NCBI GenBank assembly: GCA_944320595.1
Contig: CALUIB010000002.1
Location: 1 to 64,000, forward strand
From: an uncultured Muribaculaceae bacterium
GTDB lineage: Bacteria > Bacteroidota > Bacteroidia > Bacteroidales > Muribaculaceae
Length of the DNA: 64,000 nucleotides
Direction of reading: 5' to 3'
Shown: piece by piece, positions 8,725 to 18,548 of the stretch
How the letters are laid out: each line of letters opens with the position of its first letter
How positions within the stretch are numbered: position 1 is the first letter of the stretch
Program-made: the position numbers and the translations under genes
Notes under the pieces: model-generated
Seen by the model: the letters and a program-made list of their open reading frames with translations, nothing else
The model's database searches: none
What the model was told of the DNA's origin: nothing

Positions 8725-9823
8725 TTTCCATCAAAGTTTTAATCATGATTGCAATAAAATAAGCCAACCGCGGAGGCACAGCATTGCCTATCTGGGTGCA
8801 TACCGAAGACTTTGACCCGTAGAAAATGTAATCGTCTGGAAACGTCTGTATGCGTGCAGCTTCGCGCGGAGTCAAAGTCCTATTCTCCACCGGGTGAATA
8901 TAACGACCAGCCGACGGAGTATCGAAACGCGTGGTAATGGTCGTCGCAGGCTTATCCCAGTCAAGCCTGCCATACGAACCACTGTGTACCGACTTTATGT
9001 CTTCATCGAGCGAGACCCAGTTCTCATTGGGCTTGATTTTGGCCATGCGCTCAATGGCTTTTGCACTATGCCTTGTAGCTACATGGTTGGGAACTTCGTT
9101 ATAAGTGTATGGCGAGACTGCCGACAAGTCAAAAATTGCATCTCTCACAGTCCGTTTCTTGGTAAAGAGCAACAATTCATCTTTTGAAAGAGATGAAACG
9201 ACCTTGGCCTTAACATCATCAAAGTCAAACTTTGACTTTGAGCCTATAATCAAGACCCGCCTCCTCATTTGCGGCACTCCGTAGTCAGCCGCGTTCAGCG
9301 TATTTATGCTCAGGTGATACGCCCCTTTCTTAAAATTATCGGCATCGGAGAATATAGAGCATATCTGCTTGATTATATCACCTTTATGACTCGACAAAAT
9401 GCCCTCTACGTTTTCAAACACAAAAAATTCGGGTTCAAACCTTTGAATTACCTTGAAATAGTATTTGAACAGGAAATTACGCCCATCTTCCATGAACTCC
9501 TTTGCCTTGCGAATACGACCACCTGCCATCGAGAAACCTTGGCACGGTGGACCGCCTATCACCACACTTATTTCGCTTAGCTTTTGGTTGATTTCACATA
9601 ACCTGTCACCAGCGACACCAGCTATAGCCCCGTCAAAATCATCTACCAAACACTTTATGTCGGCATTAACCATCAATGTTCCCGGGTTGTTCCTGCTGTA
9701 AGAATCGGCTATAGTGGGATTTATCTCGTTGGCCAATACGATATTGAAACCTGCAAGTTTGAACCCAAGTGAAAACCCACCGGCACCCGAAAACAAATCT
9801 ATCACGTTCATGCTATGCGGCAT
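8705..9823 (-). CDS. DNA (cytosine-5) methyltransferase
   Basis: A 372-residue complete C5 methyltransferase: motif I FSGAGGFSLG (11-20), the catalytic PCQ loop GGPPCQGF with Cys94, ENV in FVFENVEG (137-139), QMRRRVLIIG for motif VIII, and the C-terminal motifs REAARIQTFPDDY and IGNAVPPRLAY. It transfers a methyl group from S-adenosylmethionine to cytosine in its target and so protects host DNA from the neighbouring nuclease. The listed start overlaps the adenine methyltransferase gene by 11 bp. MNVIDLF at 9811 is an equally reasonable start with a 1-bp gap. The recognition region lies between motifs VIII and IX and is short, consistent with a 4-6 bp target. Confidence 0.93.
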   Translation of the reverse strand: MPHSMNVIDLFSGAGGFSLGFKLAGFNIVLANEINPTIADSYSRNNPGTLMVNADIKCLVDDFDGAIAGVAGDRLCEINQKLSEISVVIGGPPCQGFSMAGGRIRKAKEFMEDGRNFLFKYYFKVIQRFEPEFFVFENVEGILSSHKGDIIKQICSIFSDADNFKKGAYHLSINTLNAADYGVPQMRRRVLIIGSKSKFDFDDVKAKVVSSLSKDELLLFTKKRTVRDAIFDLSAVSPYTYNEVPNHVATRHSAKAIERMAKIKPNENWVSLDEDIKSVHSGSYGRLDWDKPATTITTRFDTPSAGRYIHPVENRTLTPREAARIQTFPDDYIFYGSKSSVCTQIGNAVPPRLAYFIAIMIKTLMENGSTTV

Positions 9824-11480
9824 CGCTCATGCGGTATTTAAGAATATACGATTTTATGTATTCTGTTTCAAGATTGGTAAGCCCATATATGGGTGCTATT
9901 GCGTCATCGATTTTGTCGATGATGTCTTTGCAGAGTTTGTGCTTGTATTCATATTCAGTCTGCTTTGTTCCCACATAAACTTTGGTTTCTTCCAGCCTGC
10001 CCTCCAATTCCATGAAAAGCTGTGTGAATATGGCAGTATCCACGCCGTCAAGCCGAGGAAGCCTGAACATCAAAAGCTCCTTAGCCGTGATATGCCAACA
10101 GTCGGAAACTGCAACCCAAAAGAAGAAAAAAAGAGAAGAATTTAGTACACAGCGAACAAAATCGACAACATTGCGCGAATATACAAAATGCTTATACTCG
10201 CTTGAACCAGGGTTGAAAGAAAATGCCTTAATCCAAAAACAGTTGCGCATATTCAAGTAAACCGAATTTCTTTCTCCACTCTGCACGGCTGTCGCCGAAC
10301 CATACAGATTGTTTTCAAATGCCGAAGCAAGGCATTTTGAGAATACCGACAATTCCATATTGTTTCCTAACTTTGGTATGCAAGTATCCATAACATCAAC
10401 CCGCGATAACTGTATGTTGTCAAACAGCATGGGCCTTTCATTCTTGTACCAATAGTTATATGATGAACTAAAAGTTCCATTATGCGCCGACATTTTCGAG
10501 GCTATCAATATGGTCAGTTTCTGATGAACCCCGGCAAAAAGGCAGTCAGGCCGGTCGGCATAATTAAGCAGGCACACATTGGGAAACTGGCCATAAACTA
10601 AATCCCTTATTTTCGACATCCTTTTAGTGGCAACGTATGAAATAGGTATGACGAAACCCATTACGCCATCGGCAGCAATCATCTTGGATGAATTGCTCAA
10701 AACATTGGCATACACATTGCCATACGTCTCAACTGGCTTGTAGCCTATCATGCGGTACTCTATATATGGCGGATTACCTATGATAATATCATAAGTCTTG
10801 AAAATCGACAAGTCAGGTTCGATAAAGTCAACTACCGAGAAATTATTGTTAATGGTGGTTGCAAGTGGCACAAACAGATTGATGTCGCTCAGATAATGAA
10901 CCAACGAAAAGAAAACCCTAACCTTCGAGATGGCAACCGAATCGGGGGCAATGTCATTACCGCATATCGACCGAGCCAAAGCCATAACCTTTTCGTCGGT
11001 CATTGCTCCCTTGAAAAGCCCTAATTTTAATGCAATTGCAGAAACCAGGAACTCCCCGGCACCGCAAGTGGGGTCGAAAACCGATGCGTCGAGCAGCTTG
11101 CACTTGTCTTTATTGGAGGATGCCGCCAATAATGCAGCCGCATCTCCCGGACTTAACACGCCACCAGTTTCCTGCGATATATATTTCACAAAAGCATTTG
11201 CAGCGATAAAGTTTGTGACATCGGGCAATGTATAAAAAACACCTTCCTTTTTACGCCGCAGCTCCTTTTCGTTCAGGTTTGCCAGTGCCTTATGCAAGTC
11301 ACAACCATCGTGAAAGAGGTTTCCGTTGCTTGTCTTGAAAACATCGGAACAGTCATCACCGCCAAGCAATAGCGACACAGCCTCCCACACCTTTAGGCTT
11401 GCCGCCTCGTCGTTGCCAAAAAATGAGGATACCTGCCTTGCGATTGCCTGTATGAATACTTTGGTATTTTCTCTGTCCAT
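9813..11480 (-). CDS. N6-adenine DNA methyltransferase of the restriction system
   Basis: A 555-residue class I methyltransferase. The SAM-binding motif is FDPTCGAGEF (about 135-144) and the catalytic motif is NPPY (236-239) in IIIGNPPYIEY, placing it with N6-adenine methylases of the gamma/type IIG-like order. The C-terminal third is probably the target-recognition domain. A longer frame starts at 11579, but a TATTTTTG box at 11496-11489 places the promoter inside that extension, so MDRENTKVF is the better start. It heads a tightly packed operon with a cytosine methylase, a McrB-like motor and a nuclease. The usual LlaJI-type systems carry two cytosine methylases, so this adenine enzyme is notable. 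Confidence 0.85.
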   Translation of the reverse strand: MDRENTKVFIQAIARQVSSFFGNDEAASLKVWEAVSLLLGGDDCSDVFKTSNGNLFHDGCDLHKALANLNEKELRRKKEGVFYTLPDVTNFIAANAFVKYISQETGGVLSPGDAAALLAASSNKDKCKLLDASVFDPTCGAGEFLVSAIALKLGLFKGAMTDEKVMALARSICGNDIAPDSVAISKVRVFFSLVHYLSDINLFVPLATTINNNFSVVDFIEPDLSIFKTYDIIIGNPPYIEYRMIGYKPVETYGNVYANVLSNSSKMIAADGVMGFVIPISYVATKRMSKIRDLVYGQFPNVCLLNYADRPDCLFAGVHQKLTILIASKMSAHNGTFSSSYNYWYKNERPMLFDNIQLSRVDVMDTCIPKLGNNMELSVFSKCLASAFENNLYGSATAVQSGERNSVYLNMRNCFWIKAFSFNPGSSEYKHFVYSRNVVDFVRCVLNSSLFFFFWVAVSDCWHITAKELLMFRLPRLDGVDTAIFTQLFMELEGRLEETKVYVGTKQTEYEYKHKLCKDIIDKIDDAIAPIYGLTNLETEYIKSYILKYRMSDAA

Positions 11481-11488
11481 AAAATGCA

Positions 11489-11496
11489 CAAAAATA
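11489..11496 (-). promoter_or_regulatory. -7 promoter element of the restriction-modification operon
   Basis: TATTTTTG on the minus strand matches TAnnTTTG and sits 9 bp before the chosen start codon, which predicts a nearly leaderless operon mRNA. No matching TTTG lies at -33. Confidence 0.45.
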
Positions 11497-11683
11497 TACA
11501 TTGCGGACAGCAAAATTACTAAAATTTCCGCAATTTCAAGGGTGAAACCGACTGCCACTATGGATAGCCGCTGCATCATTACTTGCCTGCATCCGCCACG
11601 GCAACTTTGTCGCTATCGTAGTACAAAAGTGTGCAGCTACCTGTGAGGTTGGTTCCACGGCAATGGAGGCTGTGTAATGGTGG

Positions 11684-12331
11684 CTATTTTTTTACTTTCT
11701 TGAACTTTAAGCCTTTCAGCTCGTAGCTGATTGATGTGGCGAGGTATGGTTCCAGCTTGTCGTAGCCCTCTACCGTCATGGTGCATTTTACCGTGGGCCT
11801 TACTGTAATGGTGTTACCGGCGGGGTTGATGATACACTCCAGGGTGGGTATCTTTGCAAGCCCGGCCACATCGTCACGGCGGGCCTTATCTCCACGGGAA
11901 ATGGATATGAAGTCGCGCATTTGCGGCATTTTGAAGTATTTCGACGTGTCGAGCGGTTTCCAGTTGGTGTCGTAGGCGGTCACATGGCTGTCGGCAGCCG
12001 GCAGCAGATAGGTGGTTGACACATATATCACAGTGTCGCGCCCCGACGTGGCAAGCAGCATTTCCACACGGCTGCTTGCCGAGGTGGTGAGCCGCATATA
12101 GCCGGCCGACAATGTGTCGATTACCGCCGAGCCTCCGAAGTTGTTGGTCATGGGCATCTTGCGCCCTGCCTCGTAGTAGTCGAGCATATCGAGCCGCGTG
12201 TCGTGGGGCAGAGAAACAAATATGCCGCCATCTTCGGCGGCAAAGAAGTCGCGCATGGTGCGAGCCGCCGACGGCAAAGCCGTCGAGGCGGCAAGCAGCA
12301 ATGCTGTTATGGCAAGTTTCACATTCTTCAT
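11684..12331 (-). CDS. DUF3256 family secreted protein
   Basis: A 215-residue exported protein with a clear signal peptide (MKNVKLAITALLLAASTALP, cleavage probably after SAA or ARA). The mature part has the pattern seen in the Bacteroidales DUF3256 family: a FFAAEDGGIFVSLPHDTRLDM opening segment, a central DTVIYVSTTYLLPAADSHVTAYD strand pair, and a basic C-terminus ending in KKVKK. Function unknown; a periplasmic or outer-envelope location is inferred. It starts 51 bp after the DEAD-box helicase on the same strand and could be read through from it. Confidence 0.75.
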   Translation of the reverse strand: MKNVKLAITALLLAASTALPSAARTMRDFFAAEDGGIFVSLPHDTRLDMLDYYEAGRKMPMTNNFGGSAVIDTLSAGYMRLTTSASSRVEMLLATSGRDTVIYVSTTYLLPAADSHVTAYDTNWKPLDTSKYFKMPQMRDFISISRGDKARRDDVAGLAKIPTLECIINPAGNTITVRPTVKCTMTVEGYDKLEPYLATSISYELKGLKFKKVKK

Positions 12332-12382
12332 TGTTGGTCGATGTCAATTTCAGGCTGTGAAATTAAGAAATAAACGTGGTAT

Positions 12383-14269
12383 TTACCGCTTTTTCTTCAT
12401 GAATTTATCATAATTTCCGTGCATTCCCTCGGGGCGTTCCTTCTTGGCGGCCTTGCCGCGTTCGCTGCGAGCCTCGCGCTTGCTGAACCCTCGTTCTTGG
12501 TCGCGGCGTGTGCGGCGGTCTATCCCACCCTTGCCGCGGCGGTCGCGACGGCGGCCTTCCGACTTCGAGTCGTATTTTCCACCTCCCTTGCCGCGGTTCT
12601 CGGCGGCATAGTCCTTGTTGAGGTCGGCGATTTCGCTGTAGATGCGCTTGCCGTAGAAGTCGGAGTTACGCAGCGCGTCGGCCACGCGACGACCGTCCCC
12701 CTTACGCACGTCGAAAAGCGAGTAACCGGACATCAAGTCAATGCGGCCCACCTCGATGCGCTGCCCCTGCACGGTCTCGTTGATGAGGCCGATAAGGTCA
12801 GAAGCGAAGAACCCGTCAGACTTGCCCACGTTGACATATACGCGGTCGTATCCCGGTTCGCCGGTACGGCGGTCTTTTTCTTCTTGCGACATTTCGGCTC
12901 CGCTCTTATGTTTCTTCGAGCCTTTCTCCTTGCCTTTCTTTTCGGTAACGATGTCGAGCTTTGGCGCGTCTTTGTAGTATTCGAGCAAGCGGTTGAATTC
13001 GAGCGAGAGCACTCGCTTAATCAAGTCTTCGCCCGAAAGCCATTCAAGTTTCTTTTGTATGCCAGGGATATAGTTGTTGATGACATCCTCGTTGACTTTC
13101 ACCTTCTCGATGCGGTCGGCAAGGTTGTATAGTTGCCGCTCAATGATGCGCTCGGGCGTAGGAACTTCGCGCAGCTCGAATTGCTTGCCTATCCGCTTTT
13201 CTATATCCTTGATTTTTCCTTTTTCACGTGAGTGCACTATCGACACCGACACACCGGTCTTGCCGGCACGCCCGGTGCGCCCGCTGCGGTGTGTGTAGGT
13301 TGCCACATCGTCGGGCAGGCCATAGTTGATTACGTGGGTTAGGTCGCTCACATCGAGGCCGCGCGCAGCCACGTCGGTGGCCACCAGCAACTGCAAGTTG
13401 CGCTCGCGGAATTTCTTCATCACGGCATCGCGCTGAGCCTGCGACAAGTCGCCGTGCAGCGAGTCGGCGTTGTAGCCGTCCACAATAAGCTTGTCGGCTA
13501 TCTCCTGCGTCTCGCGGCGAGTGCGGCAGAATATTATGCCATATATTGCCGGGTTATAGTCGGCAATTCGTTTAAGGGCAAGATATTTGTCGCGGGCATG
13601 CACCAAGTAGTATATGTGGCGCACATTTTCGGCACCCTCGTTGCGTGTGCCTATCACGTATTCCTGCGGGTTGTGCATGAACCGTGCAGCAATTTTGGCT
13701 ATTTCGGGCGGCATGGTTGCCGAGAACATCAGCATCTTGCGCTCCTCGGGCACGTGGGTAAGTATGTCGTTGATGTCGTCCACGAAACCCATGTTGAGCA
13801 TTTCGTCGGCCTCGTCGAGAATTACGGTGTGAACGTCTTGCAGATTGACCGTGCCGCGCTTGATGAGGTCGAGCAGGCGGCCCGGAGTTGCCACTATAAT
13901 CTGCACGCCGCCGCGCAAGGCGCGTATCTGGCTCTCGATGCTTGAGCCGCCATACACAGGCAGCACCTTCAGCCCGTCGATGTATTTCGAGTAGTCGGCA
14001 AGGTCGCCGCCTATTTGCAGGCACAATTCGCGTGTGGGCGATATGATGAGTGCCTGCGGCACCTTGCGGCTCACGTCGATGCGTTGCAGCACCGGCAGGC
14101 CGAATGCAGCCGTCTTGCCGGTTCCAGTCTGGGCAAGGGCGACGACATCGCTATCTTCGTTCAACAAGTGTGGAATGACTTTTTCCTGTACAGGCATCGG
14201 GGTTTCGTAACCCATTTCTTTTATAGCCTTCAGCAGATCCTCGCGGACTCCTAATTCTTCAAATGTCAT
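12383..14269 (-). CDS. deaD: DEAD-box ATP-dependent RNA helicase with DbpA-type RNA-binding domain
   Basis: A 628-residue helicase that unwinds short RNA duplexes during ribosome assembly, mRNA decay and cold adaptation. The Q motif lies near the N-terminus. Further motifs are AQTGTGKT (46-53), PTREL, DEAD (152-155), SAT (183-185) and HRSGRTGRAG in the second RecA domain. A DbpA-like RNA-binding fold follows near residues 465-545 (YVNVGKSDGFFASDLIG to DFYGKRIYSEIAD). The tail is strongly basic and rich in Arg, Gly and Lys. Its promoter gives a leader of about 77 nt, a length often linked to cold-shock control in helicase genes; that link is an inference here. Confidence 0.9.
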   Translation of the reverse strand: MTFEELGVREDLLKAIKEMGYETPMPVQEKVIPHLLNEDSDVVALAQTGTGKTAAFGLPVLQRIDVSRKVPQALIISPTRELCLQIGGDLADYSKYIDGLKVLPVYGGSSIESQIRALRGGVQIIVATPGRLLDLIKRGTVNLQDVHTVILDEADEMLNMGFVDDINDILTHVPEERKMLMFSATMPPEIAKIAARFMHNPQEYVIGTRNEGAENVRHIYYLVHARDKYLALKRIADYNPAIYGIIFCRTRRETQEIADKLIVDGYNADSLHGDLSQAQRDAVMKKFRERNLQLLVATDVAARGLDVSDLTHVINYGLPDDVATYTHRSGRTGRAGKTGVSVSIVHSREKGKIKDIEKRIGKQFELREVPTPERIIERQLYNLADRIEKVKVNEDVINNYIPGIQKKLEWLSGEDLIKRVLSLEFNRLLEYYKDAPKLDIVTEKKGKEKGSKKHKSGAEMSQEEKDRRTGEPGYDRVYVNVGKSDGFFASDLIGLINETVQGQRIEVGRIDLMSGYSLFDVRKGDGRRVADALRNSDFYGKRIYSEIADLNKDYAAENRGKGGGKYDSKSEGRRRDRRGKGGIDRRTRRDQERGFSKREARSERGKAAKKERPEGMHGNYDKFMKKKR

Positions 14270-14349
14270 ATTGTAATTTTATCAAGTGTGTAACAAGCTT
14301 GTATTTAGGCATATAGCCAATACCCTAAATATTGAACCATATCAGAGTG

Positions 14350-14381
14350 CAAAGATACAAACTTTTTGCCACACACGCAAA
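14350..14381 (-). promoter_or_regulatory. promoter of the DEAD-box helicase gene
   Basis: Read on the minus strand, TTTG at 14381-14378, a 20-bp spacer and TATCTTTG at 14357-14350, an exact match. Predicted start near 14346. Confidence 0.75.
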
Positions 14382-14470
14382 TACAATTTTTCAAGCCACG
14401 CACTGCGTTCCGCTCTTGCAGGTTTTCTTGGCGATTTGTATCGGGCGGCGCTGGAGGTGCATTAACACAA

Positions 14471-14514
14471 GAAAAAACTCACGGCTCGCCCTTGAAATAG
14501 GGTGAACCGTGAGT
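14471..14514 (-). terminator. intrinsic terminator after the tricorn-like gene
   Basis: On the minus strand, ACTCACGG and CCGTGAGT pair around an inner ACCCT/AGGGC stem, followed by TTTTTTC. It lies 28 bp after the stop codon at 14543. Confidence 0.85.
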
Positions 14515-14542
14515 GTCGGTGTCTATCGCCGTAGGCCGCAAG

Positions 14543-17500
14543 TTACAGCCCCAGGTCTTTCAGCGTGCGCGGAGCCGGGGTCTTGGGGAGCGGCTTGCGC
14601 TCTTTGAGTTGCTCAAGTGCCACTTCTATGGCCTTGTCGAGCTGCTGGTCGATTCCGGCGTATTCCTTCACGGGGTCGTTGTCGATGTATATGTCGGGGT
14701 CAACGCCGTGGTTCTCCACTATCCACTTGCCCGTCTTTGCGTCATAGTTGGTGAAGAACGGCACACGCACGTCGGTTCCGTCGATGTAAGGGAGCGGGCC
14801 AGAGATGCCCACAATTCCGCCCCATGTGCGGGTGCCAATTACAGTACCCAAACCCACGGCCTTGAAACTCCACGGGAACAGGTCGCCGTCGCTGGCCGAA
14901 TACTTGTTGATAAGCAATACCTTCGGCCCATAGTGCGTGCCTTCGGGTATAGTGCCGTTCATCTTCGAGCCACGGTACATGGTCATGCGGTAAGGGGTGC
15001 GCAGCAGCCGCTCGATGACCATGGGCGAGATGTTGCCGCCACCGTTGGCGCGGTCGTCGATGATGAGAGCCTCCTTGTTGAGCTGCGGATAATAGTAGCG
15101 CACAAACTCGTTAAGCCCGTCGGGTCCCATGTCGGGGATGTAAATGTACCCCACCCGACCGTCGCTGGCTTCTTCCACCTTCTCGATGTTACGCTGCACC
15201 CAAGCATAGTGGCGCAACGGATATTCGTCGTCGATGGGCTTGACAACTATACGCAACGCTCCGTCGAGGCTTGCCGACGAGTTGATTGTCAGCTCGGTCA
15301 TCACGCCAGCCTTGCCCACGAGCAAGTTGTAGATGTTGCCCACGGTGTTGGTGGGTATGCCGTCGATGGCCACTATGTAATCGCCCTCCTTCACGTTAAG
15401 CCCTTGCTGCGCGAGCGGCGAAATGAGCGAAGAACTATATGGTGCGCCTTGCAAAATCTTGTCGATGCGGTAGAACCCGCTGCCCTCGTCGCGGCTCAAG
15501 TCGGCACCAAGCAGCCCTGTCTTGACCGTGGCGACACCCTTGTTGTCGTCACCGCCGGGGCCCACGTAGGCATGGCCGGTGGCAAGTTCGCCTATCAGCC
15601 CGCCAATGACGTAGCTAAGATCTTGGCGGCACTTCACGTAGGGGAGCAATGCGGCATATTTCTCCTTCATTGCCGCCCAGTCAACGCCGTGCATATTCTC
15701 CAAATAGAAACCGTCGCGATAGGCGCGCCACACCTCATCGTAGATTTGCGCCCATTCCTTGTCATATTCCACGAGTGCCGTCATGTCGTCGAGGTTAACG
15801 GCACGGCCATTTCCGAAGTCGGTCGAGGGGAAGTCGCAGATGCTAATAGAGCTGTCGGTAATTTTCAGCACGGCGGCTTTCTTGCCGTCGGCCGACACGG
15901 CAAATACAGCACCGTCGGCTACAGTTTTCTCCTCTTGTTCTTTCAGGTCGAACACCTTGATGGTGCCGCCGTCGTTATACCACACCTTGCCGCCGTCGCA
16001 ATAGAAATTGCCATAGTTGCCCGTGCCAACCGGGAGCTTGACGGTACGGGCGACGAGGCCGTCGATGTCGATTTTCACCATGTTACTCTCCTCGGCAGAG
16101 TCCTTGCCTTTCTTCTCTTTTGCAGGCTGCTCGTCGGTTATGGCCACCTCGTCGTTCGAGGGGAGCAGCGGCGAGGGGGTATCCTTGGCGAGCATCACCA
16201 TATATATTCCGTCCATCGACGTGTAGGCATAGTTCCATTCCACGTAGCTGTAGATGGGGTTAAGGTCGCGCGCGCCGGCATATATCAGGTAACGCCCGTC
16301 TTGGCTGAATGCCGGCACGGTGGCCGTGTACCAGTCCTCGGTCACTGGGTATTCCTTGCCTGCGGCAATGTCATATATGTAGGCCACCAGCATCTGGTTG
16401 GCAGCCGGGCGTGTGTAGGTGAGCCAGCGGCTGTCGGGCGAGAATGACACTTCCTGGAACTCGGCTATGGAGTCTTGCAGCAACACACGCTTGGTCTTTG
16501 CTGCTACATCAACCAATACAAGGCGGTTCTTGCGGTCGCCATATACGATGCTCTTGCTGTCGGGACTCCACTGGTGCCAGCGAATGTAGGTGTCGTTGTC
16601 GGTGGTAAGCTGCACGGGGTCGCCTCCTGCCGTGGGTTGCAACCATAATTCGGTTTCGCCAGAGGCATCTGATATGTAGGATAAGTAGCGGCCATCGGGG
16701 CTCCAGCCTCCGTCACGGTCGTTGGCACCCGACGAACGTGTGATGTTGTAAGTCACACCCTCGCGTGACGGCACACTGAACACCTCGCCGCGAGCCGAAA
16801 CCACGAGGCGGTTGCCGTCGGGGGCTATGCTGAATGCCGACAAGCTTCCCTTCACTTTGCGCAATTCGGGGCGAGCCTTGATGCCCTCGGCATTGAGCGT
16901 GATGTCGATTTTGCTGTACTGGCGCGTCGCGGGGTCGAGCTTGTAGATGTAGCCGCCGTTCTCGAACACTATCATCCGCCCGTTGGTGCTGGGGAATTTC
17001 ACGTCGTAGTCGGTGAAATTGGTCACCTTCTCGGTGGTTTTTGTGACGGTGTTATACACAAACAGGTTCATGCGGCGGTCGCGGTCGCTGGCGAAGAATA
17101 TCTCGTCGCCAATCCACATCGGGAAGATGTCTTGCGCCACATTGTTGGTCACATTCTCCACCTTGCCTGCCGCAGGGTCGTAAATCCAAATGTCGTCGGC
17201 CATGCCGCCCTTGTAATACTTCCATGTGCGGAACTCGCGGAACACTCGGTTATAGGCAAGCTTGCTGCCGTCGGGCGAATAGCAGCAGAAACCACCTTCG
17301 GGCAGCGGTATCTGCTCGGGCATCCCCCCGGTGGGCGATATGGTCATCAGCACGCCGTCGAAACCGGAGCTGATGCGGTTGCGGTAAACAATTCCCTGGC
17401 CGTCGGGAGTCCAGGCCATAACCACGTTGTTGGGGCCCATGCGGTCGGCAAGGTCGTCGCGCGAGTTGGTAGGGCTGTAGGTGAGGCGTGTAGGTTCGCC

Positions 17501-17785
17501 GCCGTCGGCCGGCATCAAGTAAACCTCGGTGCTGCCGTCGTATTGCCCGGTGAAGGCAATCTGCTTGCCATCGGGCGAGTACCGTGCAAACATTTCATAA
17601 CCGTTGCTCGAAGTGAGCCTCTGTGCCTCGCCGCCTGCGAGCGGAGCCTTGTAAAGGTCGCCGGCGTAGGAGAACACCACGTCGGTGCCATTGGTCGCCG
17701 GGAAACGCAGCAACCGACCCTCATCGGCGTTGGCTGCCAGCGCAACGCCGACAATCATTGCATTCAATAGTAAAGTTGATTTCAT
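14543..17785 (-). CDS. tricorn-type S41 family protease
   Basis: A 1080-residue exported peptidase. A signal peptide (MKSTLLLNAMIVGVALAANA) is followed by two WD40/TolB-like beta-propellers built from repeats such as YSPDGKQIAF and WSPDGRYLSY. Then come a C1 domain, a PDZ domain (about 755-845, GDYIVAIDGIP) and the S41 catalytic domain. The likely His is in ATGHAYVG (about 738) and the likely nucleophile is Ser965 followed by Asp966 in YSASDGDLFPW, the same arrangement as archaeal tricorn. It probably degrades peptides in the periplasm. A 96-residue upstream extension was rejected because a TATTTTTG box at 17830-17823 lies inside it and the signal peptide starts at 17785. Confidence 0.9.
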   Translation of the reverse strand: MKSTLLLNAMIVGVALAANADEGRLLRFPATNGTDVVFSYAGDLYKAPLAGGEAQRLTSSNGYEMFARYSPDGKQIAFTGQYDGSTEVYLMPADGGEPTRLTYSPTNSRDDLADRMGPNNVVMAWTPDGQGIVYRNRISSGFDGVLMTISPTGGMPEQIPLPEGGFCCYSPDGSKLAYNRVFREFRTWKYYKGGMADDIWIYDPAAGKVENVTNNVAQDIFPMWIGDEIFFASDRDRRMNLFVYNTVTKTTEKVTNFTDYDVKFPSTNGRMIVFENGGYIYKLDPATRQYSKIDITLNAEGIKARPELRKVKGSLSAFSIAPDGNRLVVSARGEVFSVPSREGVTYNITRSSGANDRDGGWSPDGRYLSYISDASGETELWLQPTAGGDPVQLTTDNDTYIRWHQWSPDSKSIVYGDRKNRLVLVDVAAKTKRVLLQDSIAEFQEVSFSPDSRWLTYTRPAANQMLVAYIYDIAAGKEYPVTEDWYTATVPAFSQDGRYLIYAGARDLNPIYSYVEWNYAYTSMDGIYMVMLAKDTPSPLLPSNDEVAITDEQPAKEKKGKDSAEESNMVKIDIDGLVARTVKLPVGTGNYGNFYCDGGKVWYNDGGTIKVFDLKEQEEKTVADGAVFAVSADGKKAAVLKITDSSISICDFPSTDFGNGRAVNLDDMTALVEYDKEWAQIYDEVWRAYRDGFYLENMHGVDWAAMKEKYAALLPYVKCRQDLSYVIGGLIGELATGHAYVGPGGDDNKGVATVKTGLLGADLSRDEGSGFYRIDKILQGAPYSSSLISPLAQQGLNVKEGDYIVAIDGIPTNTVGNIYNLLVGKAGVMTELTINSSASLDGALRIVVKPIDDEYPLRHYAWVQRNIEKVEEASDGRVGYIYIPDMGPDGLNEFVRYYYPQLNKEALIIDDRANGGGNISPMVIERLLRTPYRMTMYRGSKMNGTIPEGTHYGPKVLLINKYSASDGDLFPWSFKAVGLGTVIGTRTWGGIVGISGPLPYIDGTDVRVPFFTNYDAKTGKWIVENHGVDPDIYIDNDPVKEYAGIDQQLDKAIEVALEQLKERKPLPKTPAPRTLKDLGL

Positions 17786-18548
17786 ATAACAATAGTGTGT
17801 AAATGATGTTTCATTTTGATTACAAAAATAGCAAATATTCGGCGACTGCGAACGCCTTTTCGGCAAAATAATGGAAAAATGCTCGCATGAGGCAGATGAT
17901 ATGTGTACATCTGTTAATTTAATCGGCCTATTCAGGCTGGGCTTGGAAAATATGTTAAAGAACATACTTTTTTTCTTGGAAATGTTTGCAGGTATCGAAA
18001 TAGGTAGTACCTTTGTATCAGTTTTCATGGTAAAAGATTTTAAGGTTGTGAAAACAAGTTGTCGTGACGACAAATGTTTTTATGTTTTTAGGTTTATGTT
18101 AAGGTATTAGAAAGGAAGCATCTCAGGTAGTGATACCGGAGTTGTTTTTTTATGTACCTACCCCACGCCGTCATTTCGGGCCGATGCACCAGCCGCACCA
18201 ATACCACCGCAATAAGCATTGCCACTAAAAAACGATGAATGCCCGCAAATTGCAAAATGCTATATTGCAGACATTCATCAAAAAAAGCATCCCCGTTCCC
18301 TCCCTCGCACCGTTTTCAGTCAGTATTTGGTTGTAAATCTTAATCAGGCTCCTCAGCTGCGTGTGCTCATTGCGCTTGTGCCGTCGTTCTCCGACAAAAT
18401 GCTGGAATTTAATAATTAAACTTCCACGGCACTGCTCCCGGTTCCCTCCGGTAGCACTTTACCCCATAGTGTTTCCCGTATGCAAGCCTACAGCCTGCCA
18501 CAGAATTATACTCGCCCTGAAATGATTGGTGCTACTCCTTTTCGATAT
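17786..18548. other. 763-bp intergenic stretch, mostly empty
   Basis: Besides the -7 box for the tricorn-like gene (17830-17823, minus strand), I see no tRNA, hairpin with a T-run, or convincing gene. The best frame is plus-strand 18219-18419 (66 codons, ending KMLEFNN). It has a coding-like C-terminal half but no recognisable family and could be the remnant of a lost gene. Confidence 0.4.

Noticed and set aside
12419-13132. Long plus-strand open frame over the DEAD-box helicase gene
   Set aside because: It is a shadow of the helicase gene on the other strand; the minus-strand frame has all helicase motifs.
14513-16447. 644-codon plus-strand frame inside the tricorn-like gene
   Set aside because: Its His/Val/Ala-rich composition is typical of an antisense shadow, and no family is recognisable; the minus-strand protein is clearly a tricorn-type protease.
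18219-18419. 66-codon plus-strand frame in the 763-bp gap
   Set aside because: No recognisable domain and no promoter match; kept only as a possible remnant in the description of the gap.
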